Part shown: piece by piece, positions 1-9,354 of the stretch | Numbering within the stretch: position 1 is the first letter of the stretch | How the letters are laid out: every line of letters begins with the position of its first letter | Assembly (NCBI RefSeq): GCF_014202975.1 | Contig: NZ_JACHHZ010000004.1 | Location: 496,001-560,000 of the forward strand | From: Povalibacter uvarum | GTDB taxonomy: Bacteria > Pseudomonadota > Gammaproteobacteria > Steroidobacterales > Steroidobacteraceae | Direction of reading: 5' to 3' | Length of the DNA: 64,000 nucleotides | The notes under the pieces: model-generated | The model's input: the letters and a program-made list of their open reading frames with translations, nothing else | Told to the model about the DNA's origin: nothing | Database searches by the model: none | Position numbers and translations under genes: made by a program

Positions 1-937
1 CGAGCCCGACGACGGGAACGCCTTTCTCGGCGAGTGCAGCCGCGACATTCTTGTCGAGTCCTGCCCATCCGCCGTCGCCAGACAGCATAACCGCGAACCA
101 GGGAGCATTTTTCTGCGCTGGCACTTCGACCAGCGGCAGATCAGCAAGGCTTGCGGGAGGCGGCGGCATGCTGATCGTGCTGCTTGTCGCGATCTTCGTG
201 TAGGCATCGACGAACTGCGCTTGCCACCGTGGGGCGCTCGTGTAGTCGTGCCCCATGCCCGGCAGCAGGACGAACTGAGCATCGGGAATCTGCGCTGCGA
301 AGCGTTGCGCAGCGCTGGTGTCGCAAACCTGATCGCTCGCGCCATGAAGCGCGATCCACGGTGCGAGCAGCTTCTTCGTCGGTATGAGATCGACACTCTC
401 GCCACCGGGGCGAGGGGAGAAGTGCACGCCTTCTCCACGACACAGAGGCTTCTCCAGCTCGAGATCGGTACAGAAGCCGAGTGAGATCGCGCCTGCGAAC
501 GTTCCCTTCGGTGCCTGCGCGATCATTGCGTAAGCGAGCGTTGCGCCGGAGGAATATCCAACGAGGATGGGCGTGTGATACGTCGACAGCCGTGCGTAGC
601 CCTGGATGTAGTGGGAGAGGTTTTCGAGGTCGCCGTCCGGAAAGACGCAGCTGCCGCCGTCTGCTTCGAGATTCGAGAACAGGCGCGGGGTGCTGATGCC
701 TGCGACCATCGCTCCTTCGGCAGCGAGCAATTGCGCCATGCGGTCGACGCCGCGCATCCATCCGTCGTCACCGGACAGAAGCATGACGAACTGCCGGGCT
801 TCACCCTGCGGGCGGTACAGCGTGACGTTCTTGAATCGTCCGTGCGAAATCTGCTCCTGCGCGTGCACGGGTGCGCCCACCACGAGCAACAGGCACAGGG
901 TCAGCAACCAGCGCAGCGAAGTCTTCATCGCGTTCAT
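1..937 (-). CDS. AcvB/VirJ-type serine hydrolase, partial
   Basis: Minus-strand reading frame that runs off the left edge, so the C-terminus is missing; about 312 codons are visible. It starts with a signal peptide (MKTSLRWLLTLCLLLVVG, ending near AHAQ) and shows a first hydrolase-like region with GDDGWMRGVDRMAQLL and the nucleophile elbow GYSSGATLAYAM. A second copy of the motif, GDGGWAGLDKNVAAALAEKG, follows near the edge; this doubled GGWxGLD pattern is typical of AcvB and VirJ. Known AcvB proteins are periplasmic and hydrolyse lysyl-phosphatidylglycerol, the product of MprF. The start codon overlaps the mprF stop by 4 nt (ATGA), so the two are translationally coupled and probably form a lipid aminoacylation/deacylation pair. 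A second in-frame ATG lies at 928. The family call is strong; the substrate is inferred from the neighbour. Confidence 0.85.
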   Translation of the reverse strand, partial: MNAMKTSLRWLLTLCLLLVVGAPVHAQEQISHGRFKNVTLYRPQGEARQFVMLLSGDDGWMRGVDRMAQLLAAEGAMVAGISTPRLFSNLEADGGSCVFPDGDLENLSHYIQGYARLSTYHTPILVGYSSGATLAYAMIAQAPKGTFAGAISLGFCTDLELEKPLCRGEGVHFSPRPGGESVDLIPTKKLLAPWIALHGASDQVCDTSAAQRFAAQIPDAQFVLLPGMGHDYTSAPRWQAQFVDAYTKIATSSTISMPPPPASLADLPLVEVPAQKNAPWFAVMLSGDGGWAGLDKNVAAALAEKGVPVVGL

Positions 938-3543
938 TTCGAGATGATCCCTCGCAGTCCACCGCTGATGAGGGCGGCAATATCGGCGAGGACGAACAAA
1001 GGCGTCATGCCGCCCGGCGCAGCGAGATAGCGCGCTTCCCATTCCGGATGGAATTTTTCCTTGAACGCGCGCAAGCCCTGGAAGTTGTAGAAGTGCTCAC
1101 CGTGCGCAAACAGCAGGCGACCGAGGCGGTGCCAGCCTGGCGCGAGCGGATGCTGCGCCATGCCGGAGAGAGGAGCCATCCCGAGGCCGAAGCGCTCGAA
1201 GCCTTCGGACTGAAAGTGCTGCAGCAGCTTCACGAAAAGAAAGTCCATCGTGCCGTTGGGCGCGCCAGGCAGGTGGCGCATGAGGTCGACGCTGGCTTCG
1301 GTTTTTCGATCAGTCGCCATCAGCGTCGCGAATGCGACAGTGCGTTGCTGATCGCGAACCACGGCAACGGGCAACCGCTCGACATACGACTCGCTGAAGG
1401 AACCGAGTGAAAAACCTTTCTCCGCTGCACGATGCTGGCCCAGCCATGCATCGGAGATTGCGCGCAGCTCCCCCATCGCCTGCCGGACCGAAGGCCCTGA
1501 AAGGATTTCGAGGCTCAGGCCTTCGCGCTCACCGCGATTGACGGCCTGTCGCAGATCCGCGCGCGACTTGCCCTTGACGGAGAAATCCGTCAGACGCACC
1601 GAGGCGTATTCGCCGAGCTTGAACACACGCAGGCCGGCGTCGAGATACACAGGCAGCGTCTGCGGACGCACCTGGTAGAACGATGCGCGACCGCCTTGCT
1701 CGCGCGAGCGCTCGAGAAAGCGCCAGACGAGCTCTGACCATTCCGATTGCGGGCCGATGGGATCGAACAGGCCGACCCACGAGCGACCGCGGCGACCGAA
1801 CATCATGAAAGCGTTGCCGGAGTCGGAGAAGAGAAAGTGCTTGTCGCCCATGAGTGCGATACAGGCATCGGCCGCCGGCTGTTGCCGCAGGACTTCGGCA
1901 GCACGATCGAGTTCTTCGGTATCGGATTTCGGCAGCACCGTCGTCGGGGGTCTGAGCAACTGACGCAGCGCGATCGCCAGCGCAAGCAATGCGACGGCAA
2001 CGAGCGCGCGCAGGGAGCGAGGGGCGTGCCCGTCGAACTCGAACTGCCACCAGAGCTGCTGCGTGTAGTCGACATCGCGATAGGCGAAGAACAGCAGGCC
2101 CGTGAGCGCTCCGATGATCACTGCGACGGAAAGCAGCCAGCCGCCCGTGAATGGCTGGGCGAGAAGAGACGCGCGTCGGGTGAACTGCTTGTGCGATAGC
2201 GATAGCGACAGGACGAGGAAGCCGATGAGGACAGCTTCCGAGATCGCGATGCCCTTGGGCAGCGCGAGCACGAAACTCGCGATGCCCAGGAGCAGGCCCG
2301 CCCACCAGGCGGCGTCGAGTCGCAGGAGCATTCCCCGGGCCACGAAGAGCAACCCGAGGCCGGCAATACTGCCAAGGAAGTGCGAAGCCTCGACGATCGG
2401 CAGCGGCACATGAAGTGCGAGGAGGTCGGTTGCTTCGTTAGTTGCCGGTGTCACGCCGGAGATGAGCAGGATCACGCCGACGACGAGTGTGTAGGCCGCA
2501 AGAAGGAGAGGCGACAAGCTGACGGCCGCTCGTGTCACCGCCGTCGCCGTTCCTTGTCGCACTTCATGAATGACGAGCAGGCCGAGTGCGAGCAGCAGCG
2601 GCAGGACGTAGTAGATCAGGCGATACAGCACCAGTGCCGCCGCCAGCGATTCCGTCGGCATCCGGTCCTTCAGCGCGAGCAGCATGATGGCTTCGAACAC
2701 GCCGAGGCCGCCGGGGACATGGCTCAGGACGCCCAGCACCACCGCGATCGCGAAGAACCCGACGAACTCAGGAAAGCCGATGACATCCGGCGGCAGCAGC
2801 AGCCACAGCACCGCGGCAGTCGCGGAGATATCGATCGCGGAGAAGAGCAGTTGCTGAAGCGCGAGCGATGCGGAGGGCAAGCGAAGTCTTATGCGACCGA
2901 AGAGCAGGCGTTCCCGGCCGCTGCGGCACAGGTACAGCAGCACTGCAGCGCCGGCGAGAATGATGGCGGCGACGACCTGGAGCGCAGTCGCCGGAACGCC
3001 GATCGCCGGTGCGACGGATGTCGATCCCCATAGCAATGCAGCAGCGCCAACGACGGAGATGCCAAGGCCGAACGCGGCTGCGTTGAACGCGATGGCTCGC
3101 GAGATCTGCCCCGCTTCGATGCCGGCGGCGCCATAGAGTCGCATCCGCACGGCGCCGCCTGTGAGCACCCCGAGTCCGATCGTGTTCGACAGTGCGTATG
3201 CGATGAACGCTGATTGAGCGACCACCCGGTACGGCACCTGCGCGCCGACGTAGCGCAGAGACGAGTGATCGTAGCCGGTCAGCGAGAAATAGCTGACCGC
3301 CGTCGCGACTACCGCGAGCGCGAGAGCAGTCGCGCTGGTCGACCGGATCGCGGCAACCAGGTCCTGGTAGCTGAATTCCTGCAACAGTCCACGCAAGGCT
3401 TCCGCAAGCAGCGCGGCGATGATCAGCGCCGCCGCGCCGATCAGCCATGGCTTCCATTGCTGCAACCGGCTGACGAGCCGGATCTTGTCCTGGGTGGATG
3501 ACATGGAAGCGGTCGATCGGTCTGCTTGTGCCAAAGGATCCAT
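934..3543 (-). CDS. mprF: Bifunctional phosphatidylglycerol lysyltransferase/flippase MprF
   Basis: 869-residue integral membrane protein. The N-terminal roughly 500 residues are a run of hydrophobic segments of the LPG_synthase_TM (UPF0104) type, including GGLGVFEAIMLLALKDRMP. The C-terminal roughly 330 residues form a soluble DUF2156/GNAT-like synthetase domain with FSDSGNAFMMFGRRGRSWVG and a terminal LRAFKEKFHPEWEARYLA block. The family transfers lysine (or alanine) from aminoacyl-tRNA to phosphatidylglycerol and flips the product outward, lowering membrane negative charge and giving resistance to cationic peptides. Full length for the bifunctional form. ATG at 3543 is used; an internal ATG at 3504 is a possible alternative and neither has a strong Shine-Dalgarno. 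It is followed by a coupled AcvB-like hydrolase that would remove the lysyl group. Confidence 0.93.
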   Translation of the reverse strand: MDPLAQADRSTASMSSTQDKIRLVSRLQQWKPWLIGAAALIIAALLAEALRGLLQEFSYQDLVAAIRSTSATALALAVVATAVSYFSLTGYDHSSLRYVGAQVPYRVVAQSAFIAYALSNTIGLGVLTGGAVRMRLYGAAGIEAGQISRAIAFNAAAFGLGISVVGAAALLWGSTSVAPAIGVPATALQVVAAIILAGAAVLLYLCRSGRERLLFGRIRLRLPSASLALQQLLFSAIDISATAAVLWLLLPPDVIGFPEFVGFFAIAVVLGVLSHVPGGLGVFEAIMLLALKDRMPTESLAAALVLYRLIYYVLPLLLALGLLVIHEVRQGTATAVTRAAVSLSPLLLAAYTLVVGVILLISGVTPATNEATDLLALHVPLPIVEASHFLGSIAGLGLLFVARGMLLRLDAAWWAGLLLGIASFVLALPKGIAISEAVLIGFLVLSLSLSHKQFTRRASLLAQPFTGGWLLSVAVIIGALTGLLFFAYRDVDYTQQLWWQFEFDGHAPRSLRALVAVALLALAIALRQLLRPPTTVLPKSDTEELDRAAEVLRQQPAADACIALMGDKHFLFSDSGNAFMMFGRRGRSWVGLFDPIGPQSEWSELVWRFLERSREQGGRASFYQVRPQTLPVYLDAGLRVFKLGEYASVRLTDFSVKGKSRADLRQAVNRGEREGLSLEILSGPSVRQAMGELRAISDAWLGQHRAAEKGFSLGSFSESYVERLPVAVVRDQQRTVAFATLMATDRKTEASVDLMRHLPGAPNGTMDFLFVKLLQHFQSEGFERFGLGMAPLSGMAQHPLAPGWHRLGRLLFAHGEHFYNFQGLRAFKEKFHPEWEARYLAAPGGMTPLFVLADIAALISGGLRGIISK

Positions 3544-3665
3544 AGTGACGGAGTCGCGGCTGTGGGGTCATGAAGGTGCAGTAACAGACGGGAGTCGCGT
3601 TCCCGCGTCCATCCGGACTTCTGCTACCGTGCCCGCGCCCTTGGGGGGATTTCGGGACGACAACA

Positions 3666-6089
3666 ATGTATTCGCCGATGAAGACAATTCGTCGCGGCTT
3701 CGTGACCGGGCTTGCCGGCCTCATCACCACGGTCGCGCAAGCGGGATCGGACCCGCTCGTGCTCTGGTACGACTCTCCCGCAGCCGATTGGGAACGGGAG
3801 GCGTTGCCGATCGGCAACGGGGCGATGGGGGCCATGATCTCGGGCGGCCTGGCAGCAGAGCGGGTTCAGTTCAACGAGAAGACGCTTTGGACCGGCGGGC
3901 CGGGCTCGAAGCGAGGCTACGACGCTGGAATTCCCGCGCAATCGATGGCGAAAGCGACGGCCGAAGTGATCGCACGAATCGATCGCGAGGCTCAGTTGCC
4001 CGCGGAGGCGGTGGCCAAGGAGTTAGGGCACAAGATCACCGGGTACGGCGACTACCAGACATTCGGCGAGCTGGTCCTCGAGTTTCCCGAGTCTGCGAGT
4101 CCGGCGAAGAACTATAGGCGCGAGCTCGATCTGGGGAACGCGATCGCGCGCGTGTCCTACGAGCGCGATGGAGTGAAATACCTGCGCGAGTATTTCGCTT
4201 CGTACCCTGACGGTGTGATCGTGATGCGTGTGTCTGCGGATCAGCCAGGTCACATCGATCTCGGCGTCCGCTACGCTGTGCCTGACAATCGTTCGCGAAA
4301 CGTCAGTGCGCGCAACTGTCGATTGCAGATCGCGGGCGCGTTGCACGATAACGCGCTCAAATACATCGCTGCGGCCCAGGTTCGTGCCATCGGCGGTCGA
4401 TGCAGCGATGGTCGCGACGAAGTACGCATCAAAGGTGCGGACAGCGCGGAAGTCGTTCTCGCTGCCGCTACGAACTACCGGCAGCACTATCCGGACTATC
4501 GCGCCACTGATCCCGGCCCCGCACTAAAGGCACGTTTGGATAGCGCTGCGGAGCGCAGCTGGGACGATCTTCGCGAACGCCATGTGCGAGATCATCGCGA
4601 ACTGTTCGATCGCATGAAGCTCGATCTGCGCGCAACGATGCCGTCGGTGCCGACGGGGAAGTTGCTCGTGAGCTACGGCACCGCGGAGCCATTCGCTGAC
4701 CGCGCGCTGGAAACGCTGTATTTCCAGTATGGCCGGTACCTGCTGATTGCTTCTTCGCGCGCAGGATCGCTGCCCGCCAATCTTCAGGGCGTTTGGAACC
4801 AGTCGACGACACCGCCCTGGAACGCCGACTATCACGTGAACATCAATCTCCAGATGAACTACTGGCCTGCCTACTCCACGCATCTCGAGGAGACCACGGG
4901 GCCGCTGTTCGATTTCGTCGACAGTCTCGTGCAACCGGGCCAGCGCTCCGCGCGGCAGATCGTGGGAGCGGGTGGTTGGACACTGTTCCTCAACACGAAT
5001 GTGTGGGGCTTCACCGGCGTCATCGATTGGCCCACCGCGTTCTGGCAGCCCGAAGCGGGCGCGTGGCTCGCGCAGCACTACTACGAACACTATCGCTACA
5101 CGCGCGATGAAAAATTCCTGCGAGAGCGTGCCTGGCCCGTGATGAGAGGTGCCACGCAGTTCTGGCTCGATGCGTTGCACGTCGATCCACGCGATTCGAA
5201 GCTCGTGGTGTCGCCGAGCTATTCCCCGGAGCAGGGGCCGTTCACCGCGGGCGCAGCGATGTCGCAGCAGATCGTGTTCGATCTGTTCACGAATGTGATC
5301 GAAGCTGCGCCGCGCGTCGGCGAGGCGCAGTTCGGGCAGCGCGTGCAGCGCGCAATGGCGCAGCTCGATCCCGGAACGCGCGTGGGATCGTGGGGGCAGC
5401 TGCAGGAATGGAAATCGGATCTCGACGATCGCACGAATGATCATCGCCACGTGTCGCATCTGTTCGCGCTGCATCCCGGTCGCCAGATCTCGCTCGACTC
5501 GACACCGGAGCTTGCAACCGCAGCGCGGACGTCGCTCGATGCCCGAGGCGACGGCGGAACGGGCTGGAGCAAGGCATGGAAGATCAACTTCTGGGCGCGC
5601 CTGCGCGACGGAGCGCGTGCCCACAAGCTGCTCGGGGAACAGCTGCGCGGCAGCACGTTGCCGAATCTGTTCGACAACCATCCACCGTTCCAGATCGACG
5701 GCAATTTCGGAGCCACGGCCGGCGTCGCGGAGATGCTGTTGCAGAGTCAGCAGGATGAAATTCACTTGCTGCCTGCGCTGCCGCCCTCCTGGGAATCCGG
5801 AGCGGCGCAGGGCTTGCGCGCACGTGGCGATGTAACCGTCGATCTGCAGTGGTGCCGCGGCGAGCTCACCGAAGCTGTGGTCCGCACCGGCAAGGCTGGT
5901 GCCGTAACCCTGCGTTCAGGGCTCTTTGTCCATCGCTATACATTTGTCTCCCTGGGGCGGGACATTTCTGTCCCGCTCGCCGGCGGGAACGAGCGCCGGA
6001 CGTTCCTCGCCGAGGCTGGAAAAACCTATCTCCTGCGGCGCAACGATCCCGCTGTCCCCCATTGCGAGGTCAACCGGTCAAAAATCTGA
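3666..6089 (+). CDS. Glycoside hydrolase family 95 (alpha-L-fucosidase-like), secreted
   Basis: 807 residues, the usual length for GH95. A short signal peptide (about residues 5–26, ending TTVAQA) leads into the family N-terminal block LWYDSPAADWEREALPIGNG and FNEKTLWTGGPG. Catalytic-region motifs are present: NADYHVNINLQMNYWPA carries the paired asparagines, SPSYSPEQGPF the general-acid glutamate, and FQIDGNFGATAGVAEML the conserved aspartate. GH95 enzymes remove alpha-1,2-linked L-fucose or L-galactose from oligosaccharides such as plant xyloglucan by inversion. It is followed after about 200 nt by a LacI-type operator and a TonB-dependent receptor, which suggests a role in glycan scavenging in the periplasm or at the cell surface. 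An alternative ATG at 3678 would start directly at the signal peptide. The exact sugar cannot be read from sequence. Confidence 0.93.
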   Translation: MYSPMKTIRRGFVTGLAGLITTVAQAGSDPLVLWYDSPAADWEREALPIGNGAMGAMISGGLAAERVQFNEKTLWTGGPGSKRGYDAGIPAQSMAKATAEVIARIDREAQLPAEAVAKELGHKITGYGDYQTFGELVLEFPESASPAKNYRRELDLGNAIARVSYERDGVKYLREYFASYPDGVIVMRVSADQPGHIDLGVRYAVPDNRSRNVSARNCRLQIAGALHDNALKYIAAAQVRAIGGRCSDGRDEVRIKGADSAEVVLAAATNYRQHYPDYRATDPGPALKARLDSAAERSWDDLRERHVRDHRELFDRMKLDLRATMPSVPTGKLLVSYGTAEPFADRALETLYFQYGRYLLIASSRAGSLPANLQGVWNQSTTPPWNADYHVNINLQMNYWPAYSTHLEETTGPLFDFVDSLVQPGQRSARQIVGAGGWTLFLNTNVWGFTGVIDWPTAFWQPEAGAWLAQHYYEHYRYTRDEKFLRERAWPVMRGATQFWLDALHVDPRDSKLVVSPSYSPEQGPFTAGAAMSQQIVFDLFTNVIEAAPRVGEAQFGQRVQRAMAQLDPGTRVGSWGQLQEWKSDLDDRTNDHRHVSHLFALHPGRQISLDSTPELATAARTSLDARGDGGTGWSKAWKINFWARLRDGARAHKLLGEQLRGSTLPNLFDNHPPFQIDGNFGATAGVAEMLLQSQQDEIHLLPALPPSWESGAAQGLRARGDVTVDLQWCRGELTEAVVRTGKAGAVTLRSGLFVHRYTFVSLGRDISVPLAGGNERRTFLAEAGKTYLLRRNDPAVPHCEVNRSKI

Positions 6090-6125
6090 TAAATGACTAG
6101 CGCTCCCCAGAAACCGGGGTTATGC

Positions 6126-6139
6126 TGTTAGCGTTACCA
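6126..6139. promoter_or_regulatory. LacI-family operator upstream of TonB receptor
   Basis: TGTTAGCGTTACCA is a near-perfect 14-bp palindrome of the form TGNTANCGNTANCA, with the central CG expected for LacI/GalR-family operators. Closely similar sites are known for XylR-type sugar repressors in Caulobacter and Xanthomonas. It lies 146 nt upstream of the TonB-dependent receptor and just after the GH95 gene. No LacI-family gene is in the window, so the cognate regulator is unknown. The match is seen directly; the regulatory role is inferred. Confidence 0.6.
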
Positions 6140-6284
6140 CCAACCTCTGCCTCGTGGGATTGCGATTCGGCGTAGAGTGGACAGGTGGCGACGATTTGGG
6201 GGACGAACGCGGCGCATTGCAGCGGCGTTGCTTTACTGCGCCTTTTCCCCCGATTCACGAATAATTTTGCATGGGGGATTCGAC

Positions 6285-9242
6285 ATGGGCGTGGGGATTT
6301 CATCGATCGGAGTTGCAGAACGCAGCGTCGCAACGGACGTTCGCCGCGCATTGCGCGGTGGCCTCTCATTGACGGTAGGCACCTGCCTGCTCGTCGCTTC
6401 AGCGCAATCCAGCGCACAGGCGAAGGACGGTCTGGAAGAAGTCATCGTCACCGGCATTCGCCAGAGCCTCGAGTCGGCGCAGCAGATCAAGCAGGAAGCC
6501 GAACAAATTGTCGACTCGGTGACAGCGCAAGACATCGGCGCGCTGCCCGATCGCAGCGTGTCGGAAGCTCTGCAACGTATTCCTGGCATCACGCTGCAGC
6601 GAACCAATGAGAACCGCGATCCCGCGCGTCTCGCCTCCGAAGGCGGCGGCGTCTTCATCCGCGGCCTTTCCTGGGTGCGCAGCGAAACCAATGGACGCGA
6701 TGTCTTCTCCGCGAACAACGGCCGCGGATTGAGCTTCGAAGACGTATCGGCGGACCTGCTTTCCGGCATCAACGTCTACAAGAATCCGTCGGCGGACATG
6801 ATCGAAGGGGGCATCGGCGGCACGGTCGACCTGCGCACGCGCATGCCGTTCGATTCATCGCAGCAGATCATCGCGGTCTCCGCGGACTACAACTACGCGG
6901 ATCTGCTCGAAGACGGCTTCTTCTCCGGCAATGCCCTGTTCAGCGATTCCTGGGATACGGGCATCGGCCGCATCGGCGCGCTCTTCTCCTACAGCATCGG
7001 CAACATCGGCAACCGGACGGACAGCATCCAGACGGGACGTTACGAGGCCCAGCAGATTGGCGGCCAGGAGCGCTACATCCCGAATTCCATCGGCTGGCGC
7101 CGCATCGACTGGGAACAGGAGCGGACCGCGGCGAACGTCGCGCTGCAATGGCAGCCCAACGATGAGACCGTGATTTCGTTCCAGGCCCTGCAGGCTGAAG
7201 CCGAGCCGACGGATATCGAATACGCGATGGGCGACTACAACCCGCCTTCGTTCGACCCGGCACGCAGCGTCTACAACGACCAGGGTGTGCTGATCGGCGG
7301 CGTGGTGCCGAGCGCTCACGTGATGACCGATTCGCGGTACACGGAGCAGCACAAGAAGACCAGCGACTACTCGGTCAACGTCAAGTACACGCCGAACGAC
7401 AACTGGGCGATGAGCGCCGACCTGCAGTACGTCAAGTCGACCGCGGACATCCTCAGCATGACGGCCTACACCGGTGCCAACAACACGACCGGCACCATCG
7501 ACTTCGATCTGTCCGGCGACACACCGTACATGCAGTGGAACGATCCGCTGCAGAGCGAGAAGGCCAACTACTGGTGGGCCGCCGCGATGGACCACCTGGA
7601 AGACAACGAAGCGGATGAGGTCGCTGTCCGGGCCGACGTCGAATACACATTCGACGACAACCCGTTCCTCAAATCCTTCCGCGTCGGCGTGCGCGCGACG
7701 GACAAGGATGCGACGACGCGTCAGACCGGCTGGAACTGGGGTCTGTTGAGCCAGCAGTTCTGGGGGCCGAACCCGGCGAACGATCCGAACATCGTGCTCA
7801 TCACCGAGCCGGGCTTCGGCAGCAACACGAACCCGGGCCTGCTCGATGCAACGCAGCTCGTGAACTTCAACAACTTCTTCCGTGGCGACGTGAACATGCC
7901 CGGCGTCGGCTGGCTGCCTACCAAGGCGCTCGTCGGTCACGGCAACCAGAACGCCTACAACCTGCTGCGCAATACGCAGTCGTCCTTCTGGGGCTGGACG
8001 CCGCTCTCGGATCAGAGCTACTCCACCGCGAGGCCCGGCGGCGACAACGTCACGGGCGGCGTGAACGATCAGGGCGAAACGACACAGGCGGCCTATGCTG
8101 TGATCCGCTTCGGTCAGGACGACAGCTTCGTCGGTCGCTTCGACGGCAACTTCGGCGTGCGCGTCGTCAAGACGGAAAGCACGGCGGCGGGACTCGCGAT
8201 GACCGTCACTCCTCTGCAGGGTGGAGATCCGGCCGGCTGCGCGGCCTCGACGCTGCCTGGCAAGGATTGCGCTGCGTTCAACGCTGCGTACGCGTTCGCG
8301 AACGGAGGCGCCACGCTGCCGCCGGTCGACGAGTCGAACACGTACACCGACGTGTTGCCGACGCTCAATTTGCGTTTCTTCCTGACGGATGACGTGCAGC
8401 TGCGTTTCGCGGCCGGCAAGGCGATCTACCGTCCGAGCTTCTCGCAGATGGTTCCGTACACTTCGTTGAGCTTCACCTTCACCGACAACTACGTTCCGAA
8501 CTCCCAGGGATGGGCGACGGCGACGGGCGGTAACCCGCAGCTCGAACCGACCAAGTCCACGCAGTTCGACACGAGCCTCGAGTGGTACTTCGCGCCGGGT
8601 GGCAGCGTCACCGGCGCGCTGTTCTACAAGGAGATCAAGGACTACATCTTCATCGGCAACGAGGAAGAGGAGTACACCTCGGGCGGCGAGACGATCAGCT
8701 TCCTGACTTCGCGCAACATGAACGGTTCCGAGGGCAAGGTGAAGGGCTTCGAAATCGCCTACCAGCAGTTCTACGACATGCTTCCGGGCTGGCTCGGCGG
8801 CTTCGGCCTGCTGGCGAACTACACGTTCGTCGACAGCAGCGGCGGCAAGAACACGGCCGTGAACATCCTCGAGTCTCCGCAGGTGATCGGCGCCGCCGAT
8901 CAGGAACTGCCGCTCGAGGGCATGTCCGAGAACTCGTACAACGTGGCGCTGATGTATGAGAAGTACGGCATCTCGGCGCGTCTCGCCTACAACTGGCGCG
9001 AGGAATATCTGCTGACCACGTCCGCCGCGAACATCCAGCGGCCGGTGTGGATGGAGGACTACGGGCAGCTCGATGCCTCGGTGTTCTACTCGTTGACGAA
9101 GAGCATCAAGGTCGGCGTGCAGGGCACGAACCTGATGAACTCGAGGACCTACCTCGACGTCGGCGGCAGCGACCTGCATCCGCGCTACAGCTGGACGGAC
9201 ACGGATCGCCGCATCGCCTTCGCGGTTCGCGCGAGCTTCTGA
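6285..9242 (+). CDS. TonB-dependent receptor, large carbohydrate-type
   Basis: About 985 residues from the ATG at 6285, chosen because GGGGGA lies 6 nt upstream; a GTG at 6177 would add an unlikely 36-residue extension. A signal peptide ends near residue 46 (SSAQA), and a TonB-box-like LEEVIVTG follows at about 50–57. The plug contains IGALPDRSVSEALQRIPGIT and FIRGLSWVRSETNGRD, and the protein ends in a phenylalanine (VRASF) as outer-membrane beta-barrels do. Its size and plug sequence match the TonB-Xanth-Caul receptors used for oligosaccharides. It sits between GH95 and three halogenase-like genes, an arrangement also seen in Caulobacterales and Xanthomonadales. The substrate is probably a glycan fragment, but this is inferred from context only. 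Confidence 0.92.
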   Translation: MGVGISSIGVAERSVATDVRRALRGGLSLTVGTCLLVASAQSSAQAKDGLEEVIVTGIRQSLESAQQIKQEAEQIVDSVTAQDIGALPDRSVSEALQRIPGITLQRTNENRDPARLASEGGGVFIRGLSWVRSETNGRDVFSANNGRGLSFEDVSADLLSGINVYKNPSADMIEGGIGGTVDLRTRMPFDSSQQIIAVSADYNYADLLEDGFFSGNALFSDSWDTGIGRIGALFSYSIGNIGNRTDSIQTGRYEAQQIGGQERYIPNSIGWRRIDWEQERTAANVALQWQPNDETVISFQALQAEAEPTDIEYAMGDYNPPSFDPARSVYNDQGVLIGGVVPSAHVMTDSRYTEQHKKTSDYSVNVKYTPNDNWAMSADLQYVKSTADILSMTAYTGANNTTGTIDFDLSGDTPYMQWNDPLQSEKANYWWAAAMDHLEDNEADEVAVRADVEYTFDDNPFLKSFRVGVRATDKDATTRQTGWNWGLLSQQFWGPNPANDPNIVLITEPGFGSNTNPGLLDATQLVNFNNFFRGDVNMPGVGWLPTKALVGHGNQNAYNLLRNTQSSFWGWTPLSDQSYSTARPGGDNVTGGVNDQGETTQAAYAVIRFGQDDSFVGRFDGNFGVRVVKTESTAAGLAMTVTPLQGGDPAGCAASTLPGKDCAAFNAAYAFANGGATLPPVDESNTYTDVLPTLNLRFFLTDDVQLRFAAGKAIYRPSFSQMVPYTSLSFTFTDNYVPNSQGWATATGGNPQLEPTKSTQFDTSLEWYFAPGGSVTGALFYKEIKDYIFIGNEEEEYTSGGETISFLTSRNMNGSEGKVKGFEIAYQQFYDMLPGWLGGFGLLANYTFVDSSGGKNTAVNILESPQVIGAADQELPLEGMSENSYNVALMYEKYGISARLAYNWREEYLLTTSAANIQRPVWMEDYGQLDASVFYSLTKSIKVGVQGTNLMNSRTYLDVGGSDLHPRYSWTDTDRRIAFAVRASF

Positions 9243-9354
9243 CCCCTGGTCGCTCTCCCGGCGCGTACCGGCTTCAAGCTGGGGCGCCGGGAGGGCGATA
9301 TCTCTCGCGTTCGCAGTGGCGGCGCTGCGCACGCTGGGGCACGATGTCGATCCG

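Noticed and set aside
3544-3665. Second LacI-type operator upstream of GH95.
   Set aside because: No TGNTANCGNTANCA match was found in this gap, so shared regulation with the receptor is not supported by sequence.
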